Part shown: positions 45,126 through 52,669 of the stretch, piece by piece | Numbering within the stretch: the first letter of the stretch is position 1 | Layout: each line of letters begins with the position of its first letter | NCBI RefSeq assembly: GCF_020829625.1 | Contig: NZ_JAIVFX010000015.1 | Span: 111,797-175,796, forward strand | From: Nostoc sp. XA010 | GTDB taxonomy: Bacteria > Cyanobacteriota > Cyanobacteriia > Cyanobacteriales > Nostocaceae | DNA: 64,000 nt | Reading direction: 5' to 3' | Notes under the pieces: model-generated | What the model was told of the DNA's origin: nothing | Seen by the model: only the letters and a program-made list of their open reading frames with translations | The model's database searches: none | Made by a program: the position numbers and the translations under genes

Positions 45126-45392
45126 TTACGAATTAACCTTGCTTTTAATTAAACGGTGCAAAAGGCGGCAAGGCCATAAAAAAGCTCCACATATAGTTAC
45201 TGAGGCGATCGCAGCCACAACTCGCCAAATGGAACTAGATTCAGTGGCAGAATCTGAAGGGTGAGCTTGTGTGTTTTTAGCTAATTCTGGCACTAAATGA
45301 GATAGCTGACTGGCTGTAGTCACCCCTTCAATCGCTGCTCCAATTAGATAAGCTACTAGGGCAATTACTAGCCAGTTATTCATAATATTCAA
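45126..45392 (-). CDS. Small membrane protein, function unknown
   Basis: An 88-aa protein with two hydrophobic segments (about residues 6-25 and 55-75) joined by a polar Ser/Thr-rich loop, and a basic C-terminus (RLLHRLIKSKVNS). No family was recognised. It ends two bases from the stop of the convergent ABC gene, which makes a real gene plausible but not certain. Confidence 0.6.
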   Translation of the reverse strand: MNIMNNWLVIALVAYLIGAAIEGVTTASQLSHLVPELAKNTQAHPSDSATESSSIWRVVAAIASVTICGAFLWPCRLLHRLIKSKVNS

Positions 45393-45446
45393 CTGTTTGA
45401 ACTCTGAGCGTATGCTTGGCAGTGAGCAATGATTTGATTTATAGTA

Positions 45447-45686
45447 CTAATGATTGCTGCCTTGTCCAAAGGATACTCGGCCTTCAGCCGTATCACGAAT
45501 GAGGGGCAGTTTAGATTTTATATAAGTATTAAGGCTGCTATCTACCTGAGGATCAATAGCCTGCTTCGCTTTTAACTGCTGGAGAAGCACTTGTACTAAA
45601 GCAGCATCGTCAAACTGGAGCAGGGTGCTGACCTGGGTAGACTCAATTACAGCCCAAAGCTGTTGCATCATTTTGGCAGTGACCAT
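45447..45686 (-). CDS. Small soluble protein, function unknown
   Basis: An 79-aa, mostly helical protein from the ATG at 45684-45686 (VTAKMMQQLWAVIESTQVSTLLQFDDAALVQVLLQQL), ending FGQGSNH. The frame runs upstream to 45770, but the added residues are A+T-coded and low in information. GAGGTTA lies shortly upstream of the chosen start. I do not recognise a family, though it has the look of a conserved cyanobacterial protein. Confidence 0.65.
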   Translation of the reverse strand: MVTAKMMQQLWAVIESTQVSTLLQFDDAALVQVLLQQLKAKQAIDPQVDSSLNTYIKSKLPLIRDTAEGRVSFGQGSNH

Positions 45687-45770
45687 GAGTCTGTAACCTC
45701 TTAAGCTTTTCTTTATATTTACACAGATTTTGAATTTGTAGTTAGCTTTTATCTGAAGATTTATCAACAT

Positions 45771-46217
45771 ATAGGCTGAAAATGGCTGAGTCAGTTAATC
45801 AGTTGAGTTATAGCCTTTTTCAATTGATTGAATTACAGTAGTGCTTAAGCCTTAGCGTAACCTTGCTCTATAAAGAAAGAAAACTGCCCAAAGAGTTAGA
45901 TTGTCTCTAACCCAATACGCTTGGATTAAGGAACGTAGACCCAAAGGGGCTTCTTGCAGGGTAATCCAACATTTTCATTGATTTAGTTGGGTTTCACCTT
46001 ATAACTATAGGGGAAGCAAGCTAGAACCCAACCCACGCAATTTATGGTTTTTGAGGCTATCCCAAACGTATTGCTCTAATTCCCTGCGTTTTTATAAATA
46101 AGGAAGGAATTAGAGCAAGCATTTTGAAAAGCCACAATGCAGACATAGGTAGGCTTCAGCGCTTTTTGTGGAGGGAAACTTCAGTTGTCTTCGCTGTCGG
46201 GTACTTTTGCGAGAAAT
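45771..46217. other. Intergenic region with a large inverted repeat
   Basis: About 450 bases. Thirteen-base arms TTGCTCTAATTCC (46071-46083) and GGAATTAGAGCAA (46106-46118) flank a 22-base spacer; no T-tract follows on either strand. Around 45960-46035 AACCCAAC-type motifs appear on both strands. No gene was seen. It is the downstream end of the VirB-like cluster. Confidence 0.55.
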
Positions 46218-46790
46218 TTATTGTGAAACTCTAGCACAAGCTCCTTCCTGACCAGAAGGATCGGCAAAAACTGCTAAAGTGTGATATTCCGGGTTATCTG
46301 TTTTATATATCACTCGAAAAGTATATAACCTATTTCTACCTTGTCCTTCGGTAACAACTGTTAAAAGTGTATTGCTAGTGGGAGGAAGCCCAGGAATATT
46401 TAATTTTTGAATTCGTCTGAGTTGAATTACATTCGCTGAGGAGTTTTTACAATCTCCTCCACTACTATTAGCGTCTTGACCAAACTGCATACATACTGGC
46501 CCATCAAAGTCTATAGTTACCTGTGATGGATCGTTTAACCAAACTTTTTTAATTACTTCTCCAGCCTGAATAAAGCTTAAGTTTGTTCCTTGTTGATACC
46601 AAACGTCGATTGTAGGTATTGCTCCCCCTAAACCCTGTGCTTGACAGGAAAATATGGAACGCAGAACAGCGTTATTAGCAACAGCGCGGCCTACCAACAA
46701 GAACATAGCAACCGAGAAAATTAAGGAAGCTATAGGTAGGAAATAAGAATTACCTGGGGTATTTCCTGACAAGTTAGGATTACTTTTCAT
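46218..46790 (-). CDS. Exported protein, possible VirB9/TraK-like component
   Basis: A 190-aa protein from ATG 46790; the frame opens at 46823. It has one N-terminal membrane helix (about residues 18-40), then a beta-rich exported domain: FIQAGEVIKKVWLNDPSQVTIDFDG, later VIQLRRIQKLNIPG and NTLLTVVTEGQGRNRLYTFRVIY. That pattern (membrane-proximal beta strands, a Gly-Asp-like turn, then TNL-type and RLYTF strands) resembles the N-terminal half of VirB9/TrbG. The helical link and C-terminal half are absent and it is short. It is the last gene of the cluster, 124 bases after virB10. The assignment is tentative. Four cysteines could form disulfides. Confidence 0.5.
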   Translation of the reverse strand: MKSNPNLSGNTPGNSYFLPIASLIFSVAMFLLVGRAVANNAVLRSIFSCQAQGLGGAIPTIDVWYQQGTNLSFIQAGEVIKKVWLNDPSQVTIDFDGPVCMQFGQDANSSGGDCKNSSANVIQLRRIQKLNIPGLPPTSNTLLTVVTEGQGRNRLYTFRVIYKTDNPEYHTLAVFADPSGQEGACARVSQ

Positions 46791-46914
46791 GGTTGCAAAT
46801 GGAAAGATTGGTAGATAGAACAAGAGAATATGGGAAAGATAGAAAGAAAACTAATTACCAATTACCATTACCCAATCAAAAATCTAAAATTGGTATAAAT
46901 CCTACCTTATAAAA

Positions 46915-48504
46915 CTAGATTGGTTGATTAACGTATAGTTCAACTTTTGTGCCGGCTTTCATAAACCAAACATTAGTTGGTTGTGCCATTTGAGCGATCG
47001 CCTGTTGATTACGTTGGGCAATTTGGGGTACTACAGAGTTCATACCACCTTCCAGAACCGCAGCTGCAAGGTCGCGCCTGTTCTCAGTGATAGTACCAGT
47101 AGTAGAAGTAGTGACGGGGGTGGTGCTGCCGTCGGTATTAGTGGTAGTGGTGGTGGTGGGTAAGGACACGAGTGTGGTATCAGGGCGATTTATTAACTCT
47201 GCTGCTTTACCAATACCTCCCAAAACGAATAGTCCTGCATCCATTGATGCTATGGACGAACTTTGACCGGGATATTTATTTGCCATTAAAGGTTTACCTT
47301 GGCTACCGCGAATAATAATTGCATTGCTGGGTAAGCTTTGTTCGGTAGGGTTGCCATTATTTTGCGAGATAAGTTTAGTTACGCTCATCTGCATAAGACC
47401 TTGTTCGTTAATGGAACTAATTTCAGCTAGGAACTCGGTGTTTGCAGGTATGACAGTAGTACCATCCTTAGATTTTAGTGCTTCTTGCGATTTGATCACG
47501 AATACGTTTTTCGCTGGGCCTGCTTCATCACCACCGCCTGATCTAGTAGTAGTTTCTCCAAATATCGCTGTTGCTAACACAGCTTTAGCACTAGTTCCTA
47601 TTGCTAAGGATTTCTGTCCCACGGGTTGCGCTTGACTCACCTCAGGAGCAGGAGTTTCGGGTGGTGGTGTCTGTTCTTGCTGCGGCTGCGGATTGTTTGC
47701 AGATTCAGAAGCAGCTGCAATGTTATTAGATTGATTCGTAGCATCTACTTGACCGTAGCTACCTAACTTTGCTAACCTTTTCCACTCTTGCAATGGGCTT
47801 GGTGGAGATGGTGGAGTTATATTAACTACGGGTTGAGGGTTTGGCTTCACAACTGGTAGTTGGGGCGATCGCACAGGTTGAGATGCAGGTACTCTAACGA
47901 TGCGCTCAACTGTCACTCTCTGAGGCACATAAGCTGTTGGTGGGGGTGTTGGGATCATTCTCTGTGTACCTCTGGAAGAAACTGACGGTTGTTGTAAAGC
48001 TACTGTAGACGCTGATTTGGCAGTTCTGAGCTGTTGTTGGGCAGCTTTTACCATCTCTGCTTGTTCAGTCAGGGCTAATTTCGTTTTCAGAGTATCTACT
48101 TCGCCCGCTAGTTGTTGAGAGGTAGATTCATCAGTTGGCTGCTCAGGCACTTGTGGAGCAACAATAGTTTTTGGCTTCTCAGTGCCAGGCATTAGCTGGG
48201 ACAAAAACACACCACCCACCAAAACGATCGCTAAGGTAGCAGCCCCTACCAAGCCTAACTTTGCAAAGGGATTAGATGAGAGCGGTTGCTTTGTCTGAAC
48301 ATCTTGTGGTTGATAAAGCGACTCTTGCGGCGTTGCAGAGTCTTCTGCTCCTTGGGTATCGGGAGAAGATTCTTCTTCAAAGCCGACTAACCTTGACATC
48401 CGCGATTCCCAATCAAAAGATTCTACATCTTGTTGGTGAGCGTCGGTGTTTAGAGTAAATCCATTTTGAGGGGGTGTTTCCGCAGGGATTGAGTATTTAG
48501 TCAT
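46915..48504 (-). CDS. VirB10/TrbI-like envelope-spanning protein
   Basis: A 529-aa protein. An acidic cytoplasmic N-terminus precedes one membrane helix (about 86-107, LGLVGAATLAIVLVGGVFLSQL), then a coiled coil and a long Pro-rich periplasmic stalk (PSPPSPLQ, PPPETPAPE). A C-terminal beta domain follows: IGTSAKAVLATAIF, VIPANTEFLAEISSINEQGLMQMSV, IIIRGSQGKPLMA and, at the very end, WFMKAGTKVELYV. This is the order of VirB10, the energy-sensing core channel subunit of type IV secretion systems. A long Thr/Gly insert lies in the C-domain. Its start overlaps the stop of the upstream gene by four bases (ATGA). Confidence 0.8.
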   Translation of the reverse strand: MTKYSIPAETPPQNGFTLNTDAHQQDVESFDWESRMSRLVGFEEESSPDTQGAEDSATPQESLYQPQDVQTKQPLSSNPFAKLGLVGAATLAIVLVGGVFLSQLMPGTEKPKTIVAPQVPEQPTDESTSQQLAGEVDTLKTKLALTEQAEMVKAAQQQLRTAKSASTVALQQPSVSSRGTQRMIPTPPPTAYVPQRVTVERIVRVPASQPVRSPQLPVVKPNPQPVVNITPPSPPSPLQEWKRLAKLGSYGQVDATNQSNNIAAASESANNPQPQQEQTPPPETPAPEVSQAQPVGQKSLAIGTSAKAVLATAIFGETTTRSGGGDEAGPAKNVFVIKSQEALKSKDGTTVIPANTEFLAEISSINEQGLMQMSVTKLISQNNGNPTEQSLPSNAIIIRGSQGKPLMANKYPGQSSSIASMDAGLFVLGGIGKAAELINRPDTTLVSLPTTTTTTNTDGSTTPVTTSTTGTITENRRDLAAAVLEGGMNSVVPQIAQRNQQAIAQMAQPTNVWFMKAGTKVELYVNQPI

Positions 48505-49205
48505 GGTAAAGCTTGGTTAGGATTTCCAGAACAATTTTTATCTTTGATATCACATACATTATAAATTTCTAGTCTGGCTTCACCAAGGCGGTAAGCTGCG
48601 AACTGCAATGGTAGTCCTGCATTTGGTAGGGAAGTTGCGGGTTCATCTATTGCTCTAACTAAAATTTGTTTATTAAACGAAGTTGATTTTCCCAACCTAT
48701 CATAACCGCTAAATACTAGTTGATTAGCAAACATCTCCACTTTCCACTGTCCATTACCTATTTCTGTAGGTTGAGAAATTTTTTGAATTACTAATACATT
48801 CTCTGATCCTCTATTAACATTTTCAAATTGGCTATCTGGATTTAAATTGGTGATTTCTGACTTAAGTTTTTCTTTAAAATTATCAGCTACTAGTTGGGAA
48901 GTAATTTCCCAAACTTGCGTTGGCGGCTGTTGTTCTGATGAGGTAAGCATTAAGCTCATAGTTTCACCCACAAACCGCCGAATAGCCTCTGGTTGTCGCT
49001 CTAAATTTGGTTGGGGGTTTACGGTTATAGTGCGACCATCAACAAGTTGCACTAAACTTTGAGGTGTGAGTTGCCGGCCTAATTGTTGTAACATAGACCC
49101 GTGAAATAGTAGTAAAAGCAAAGTAAACACATGTAACCCAAATGTTCCTACTGCTAACAGTGGCAATGGGTTATTTTTTCTATTTTCTGGTTTGAGTAAT
49201 TGCAT
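48501..49205 (-). CDS. VirB8/TraE-like inner-membrane protein, paralogue 2
   Basis: A 234-aa bitopic protein with a basic N-terminal tail, one membrane helix (about 17-37), then a periplasmic domain. REPEAIRR-like (RQPEAIRRFVGETM) and LVQLVDGRTI stretches are shared with the gene upstream, showing tandem duplication. Size and topology fit VirB8/TraE, assembly-core proteins of type IV secretion. Two cysteines near the C-terminus (NVCDIKDKNC) are also partly shared. It is translationally coupled to virB10. The family call rests on topology and position. Confidence 0.65.
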   Translation of the reverse strand: MQLLKPENRKNNPLPLLAVGTFGLHVFTLLLLLFHGSMLQQLGRQLTPQSLVQLVDGRTITVNPQPNLERQPEAIRRFVGETMSLMLTSSEQQPPTQVWEITSQLVADNFKEKLKSEITNLNPDSQFENVNRGSENVLVIQKISQPTEIGNGQWKVEMFANQLVFSGYDRLGKSTSFNKQILVRAIDEPATSLPNAGLPLQFAAYRLGEARLEIYNVCDIKDKNCSGNPNQALP

Positions 49206-49289
49206 TAATATTTATATAAATTGAATTAGTGAATTAGAAATCTATAGGTCTTATTTGATTTTTTAAAAAAGCTCTCAACTCGAAAAGGC

Positions 49290-49322
49290 TGATTCCCTAC
49301 TCCCCACTCCCCACTCCCTACT
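49290..49322. repeat. CCCCACT heptamer tract between the VirB8-like genes
   Basis: Four to five units of CCCTACT/CCCCACT. The tract ends at the stop codon of the upstream VirB8-like gene. Confidence 0.65.
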
Positions 49323-50149
49323 CATCTAATAAAGCTATCAGATGTTTGTCCAGGGTCGCATTGGGTAAATTTATCATTGTTAAGGTTGTTGTTGCCATCT
49401 AGCAAACATAAGTTACGAACTTCATAAATTTCTAATCTATCTGCGCGGACACTATAAATTGCTTTTTGCAAGTCTGTGCCATTGTCGCCTTGGGGATTAC
49501 CAAAATAATCTGCTGCACGTACAAGTAAATCTTTGTTAAAAGGAGTTATGAGTCTTGCACCACCAACTCGGTTTTTTTGAATTAAATCGGCTACCATACC
49601 CACTCGCCACTTACCTGGTGCAATTTGTCTTGGCGGATAAACCCGCTTAATAACTAATTGTGATGTCATAGCTAGGCTGGGATTTTCAGAAAAAACTTCT
49701 GCCGGTGTCATTTCTGCAACTGTGCTTAAGAAACCTTTGCGAAAGTCTTCAGATAAGGCAAAACTAGCTATCCAACTGCTGGTACTAACTTTTTGGCTAC
49801 CCCCTTGAGGTGTTTGAATAAGAACTCCTAAATCTGGCTTGGGGTTTGCAACTTCTTCAATATTTTGTACTGGTAAGGTTCCAGACCAGCTAAACATTGA
49901 TATCATCGTTTTGCTGATGAATTGGCGAATTGCTTCTGGTTCTCTTGCTAAATCATCAATATTAGCTACTGGTTTACCGTCTATTAATTGCACAAAGTTG
50001 GGAGCTTTTCTCAGACTTAGTTGGCGAATATTTAGCCCTTGTAATAAGAATAAAAATAAAACTAATATATGTAAACTGAAGGTTGCGATCGCAAAAATTG
50101 TCAAAACACTTGCCGTCGTTCTTTGTCTTTTTTCTAGTAAACGCACCAT
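49322..50149 (-). CDS. VirB8/TraE-like inner-membrane protein, paralogue 1
   Basis: A 275-aa bitopic protein with a short basic cytoplasmic tail (RLLEKRQRT), one membrane helix (about 17-38) and a periplasmic domain. It shares NFVQLIDGKPV, REPEAIRQFISKTM, PFNKDLLVRA and RADRLEIYEV with the following gene, so the two are tandem paralogues. The topology is that of VirB8/TraE. Two C-terminal cysteines are present. It lies after a miniature repeat element that separates it from the VirB6-like gene. Confidence 0.65.
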   Translation of the reverse strand: MVRLLEKRQRTTASVLTIFAIATFSLHILVLFLFLLQGLNIRQLSLRKAPNFVQLIDGKPVANIDDLAREPEAIRQFISKTMISMFSWSGTLPVQNIEEVANPKPDLGVLIQTPQGGSQKVSTSSWIASFALSEDFRKGFLSTVAEMTPAEVFSENPSLAMTSQLVIKRVYPPRQIAPGKWRVGMVADLIQKNRVGGARLITPFNKDLLVRAADYFGNPQGDNGTDLQKAIYSVRADRLEIYEVRNLCLLDGNNNLNNDKFTQCDPGQTSDSFIR

Positions 50150-50180
50150 TTACTCATCTTCTCCTTTTTGCGTCAGTTTT

Positions 50181-50325
50181 ACCCCACCCTAACCCTCCCC
50201 TTGGAAAGGGGAGGGAACTAGATCCCGATTCCTGTCTCCCCCCTTTCTAAGGGGGGATTAAGGGGGGTAATTTGACTTGTGTATACACTGTAGCCCCACA
50301 AGCGGGGAGGGGTTGGGGGTGGGGT
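50181..50325. mobile_element. MITE-like element with G/C-rich terminal inverted repeats
   Basis: A 145-base block bounded by ACCCCACCCTAACCCTCCCC on the left and, inverted, GGGGAGGGGTTGGGGGTGGGGT on the right. It has internal hairpins (CTCCCCTTGGAAAGGGGAG; CCCCCCTTTCTAAGGGGGG). It has no coding capacity. It resembles non-autonomous repeats widespread in Nostoc and sits in a 273-base gap inside the VirB-like operon. Confidence 0.65.
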
Positions 50326-50422
50326 GCTAGGGGCTTTTGTAAAAGGCCTTATATTAATTAGGATTTGCATATAATTCAGCAATTACGACACATATCAAAA
50401 TTTTGCTCATTTTGAATTTTGT

Positions 50423-51484
50423 TTATATCCTCTCCCTTACTAAAGAAGCTGTATTACTGATCCCACTGAAGAGTGCAAAACCGCCAGCAGCAGCCACAAG
50501 TAACGATAAAATTGGTGCTAAAACTCCCAGAAAAATTATGAACCACATTAAGTCTGGATCAGCAGTAGGATTCTGACCTGGCCCATTTACAATAACTGCG
50601 GCAGTCACAATAGCAATAATATTGAATGAAATCTTGGCGATTCCAATAGATAAAAATCCGGTCAGCCATGCAAAAATTGGTTTACCAGCTACAGGCAATA
50701 AAGAGCCACCTACAGCTATTGGCCCTAACAGGGCTATCAGCAACATAGTAGCTTCTATCAGATTCTGAAAGGCATATTGCAAGGAAACTAAAAAGTTTTT
50801 GATGCTTGTTTGGACTGTAGAACCTAACAAAGAATTAAATGATGTTTCTGATACAAGGCTAGTGCCATATCTAATATTATCTATCTTAGTTTGTAGCCTA
50901 TTTATCCAAACTCTCCTTCCGTATGTATTTCTATATTTCTGCAAGAGAATATTAATTCTCTCCGAAGCTTGGACAAAGCATTTACTTTGTTGTTCACCAG
51001 TTAGGGATTGGCAAGGACGCAGAAAAGAACCAGTTACTTCTTCAGCAACACTCATATTAAGTGCTTGTTGGAACATTTGACCCGCATCTGCTGATACCAC
51101 TACTTGCTGATTGACAGTGTTTAAAAAATCCCGTAATCCCAGTGTCAGATTAGAAAGGATACTTCCCTTACCTGAATTACTTAAGAGGATCACCACCACA
51201 AAAGGCCAAATTAAAGCTGATATTGGACGACTATATTCGTAGGATATTAAGTCTCTGAGGAATTGTATCATAAAAAATAACAGGGTTCCTACCGCAAAAA
51301 AAATACCCAGATTTGTCAGCGCTCCATACAAGTTATTACTGGTGGTGTTTTGTAATAAATTCAGCCATTGACTATTCCAACCTTCGGCAATACTTAGAGA
51401 AGTTCTGGCACCATTATTGAGAACGTCATCAATGCCTAGTTGGTTGCCTAGTTGGGCAAAAATTAGTTGAATAGCAAGTTGCAT
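50423..51484 (-). CDS. VirB6-like polytopic membrane protein
   Basis: A 353-aa protein from ATG 51484 (MQLAIQLIFAQLGNQ). The longer frame to 51592 is rejected because its extra 36 codons lie in a dispersed repeat. Hydrophobic segments are at about 50-70, 85-110, 230-265, 280-305 and 315-340, with a polar loop in the middle containing a Cys pair (PCQSLTGEQQSKC). This arrangement (outer N-terminus, one pair of helices, large loop, C-terminal bundle) matches VirB6/TrbL channel proteins, as does its place after the VirB5-like gene. There is no enzymatic motif. Confidence 0.65.
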   Translation of the reverse strand: MQLAIQLIFAQLGNQLGIDDVLNNGARTSLSIAEGWNSQWLNLLQNTTSNNLYGALTNLGIFFAVGTLLFFMIQFLRDLISYEYSRPISALIWPFVVVILLSNSGKGSILSNLTLGLRDFLNTVNQQVVVSADAGQMFQQALNMSVAEEVTGSFLRPCQSLTGEQQSKCFVQASERINILLQKYRNTYGRRVWINRLQTKIDNIRYGTSLVSETSFNSLLGSTVQTSIKNFLVSLQYAFQNLIEATMLLIALLGPIAVGGSLLPVAGKPIFAWLTGFLSIGIAKISFNIIAIVTAAVIVNGPGQNPTADPDLMWFIIFLGVLAPILSLLVAAAGGFALFSGISNTASLVRERI

Positions 51485-51513
51485 TTTGAGTTTATGGGCT
51501 GTTTTTTTAGATT

Positions 51514-51592
51514 TAGTAGGGTGAATTAGCAACGGAACGCACCATCCCGGATGCTTTCGATGCGTTACGCTGTCGCTAACGCACCCTACCAA
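51514..51592. repeat. GTAGGGTGCGTTAGCG dispersed palindromic repeat
   Basis: AGTAGGGTG at the left and CACCCTAC at the right are inverted. The interior GCGTTACGCTGTCGCTAACGC is itself palindromic. It is a common cyanobacterial dispersed repeat and lies between the VirB5-like and VirB6-like genes. Confidence 0.7.
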
Positions 51593-51635
51593 ACTTTTTT
51601 ATATTTCCTGTTGGTTTGTAAAAAATTCAAGTATT

Positions 51636-52508
51636 TTAAAAATTTATTTTTGTTCGGATAGTTATACTTTTATTTATCCTAAGATCCTCATTTCCAACTT
51701 TTTCTCTGCCAAACAAATCTAGTTGAGATGTAGCTCGTAAAAGTCGCGCCGCTTCTGTAGATGTATCTACTCTCCGAGCGCGATTTGCTTCTTCTGACTG
51801 TTGAGAAATGTTTGCTAAATTTAAATTAGAATATTGTAAAGACTGATTCGTTTGTATTGTTTGAGCAAATGTTTCGGCTACGATTCTTGATTGTAATTTT
51901 TGGAGTTGAATGATTTCAGGGTCTGGATTTAGCAATTGAGTTACCAAGTCTTGTATAAGATTACAAGTTACGCCTGCGGGTGTTGGTGTTGCCTCGGTAG
52001 GACAAGGAAGAGTAGTTCCTCCTGAGCGAGTTCCCCCAGAACCAGAACTGTCAAAAAGCTCCGACTGAAGATTTTCTAACTTTCCTTTTATCCGACTTTG
52101 TGCATTTTTACCAAGAACACCTACCGCTACTCCACGGGTAATTAAACGATTTAGTTCATTACCAGCTAAATTTCCCCGTACTGCTGCATTATTTTCAAAG
52201 CGGCTTGCTCTAGACTGTGAACGATAAGAGTAGTCAATCACATTATCACGAACCTTTTGTCCCGCAGCAACGGGGTTAGGTATTTTCAATTCTCCCTCGT
52301 TACTGGTAGCACTAATAGCATTTTGACCATCTGATTCAGGGTTTAAGTTTTCGTTCACATTCCTATATTGAAAGTAATCTTGCAAATCTCTGGAATATGA
52401 TTGAAAATCACTCCAAACCTGGCCTACTAGCGTTTGATCTTGTTGTGCCATTACTGGTAGGATTGCTAGGGATAGCAACGTTAGAGTAAAAATGGTAGTT
52501 TTTCGCAT
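51636..52508 (-). CDS. VirB5/TrbJ-like periplasmic protein
   Basis: A 290-aa exported protein with a clear signal peptide (hydrophobic residues 5-18, cleavage after VMA). The mature part is largely helical, with a C-terminal region ANISQQSEEANRARRVDTSTEAARLLRATSQLD typical of the helical bundle of VirB5/TrbJ minor pilus proteins. A Gly/Ser-rich loop with two cysteines (GGTRSGGTTLPCP, GVTCN) lies in the middle. Position between VirB4 and VirB6 is canonical. Sequence similarity in this family is low, so the call is structural and positional. Confidence 0.6.
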   Translation of the reverse strand: MRKTTIFTLTLLSLAILPVMAQQDQTLVGQVWSDFQSYSRDLQDYFQYRNVNENLNPESDGQNAISATSNEGELKIPNPVAAGQKVRDNVIDYSYRSQSRASRFENNAAVRGNLAGNELNRLITRGVAVGVLGKNAQSRIKGKLENLQSELFDSSGSGGTRSGGTTLPCPTEATPTPAGVTCNLIQDLVTQLLNPDPEIIQLQKLQSRIVAETFAQTIQTNQSLQYSNLNLANISQQSEEANRARRVDTSTEAARLLRATSQLDLFGREKVGNEDLRINKSITIRTKINF

Positions 52509-52669
52509 AGATTTGTGCCTAAAAAAGGTAATTTAGCTTTTTAACTATGATTTATAACAAGGCAAGGAGTAGGGAATCGGCTTTTTCGAGTTATACGGAG
52601 TTTTTTCAAAAATCAAATAGGAGTTCTATATAACTTTTTGAATCACTGTTAACTGCTTACAGAACCCGA

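Noticed and set aside
46071..46118. Terminator of the VirB-like operon
   Set aside because: The 13-base inverted arms are strong but the 22-base spacer is long and no T-tract follows on the minus strand.
51485..51592. N-terminal extension of the VirB6-like protein
   Set aside because: The extra 36 codons fall in the dispersed GTAGGGTGCGTTAGCG repeat; the ATG at 51484 is the plausible start.
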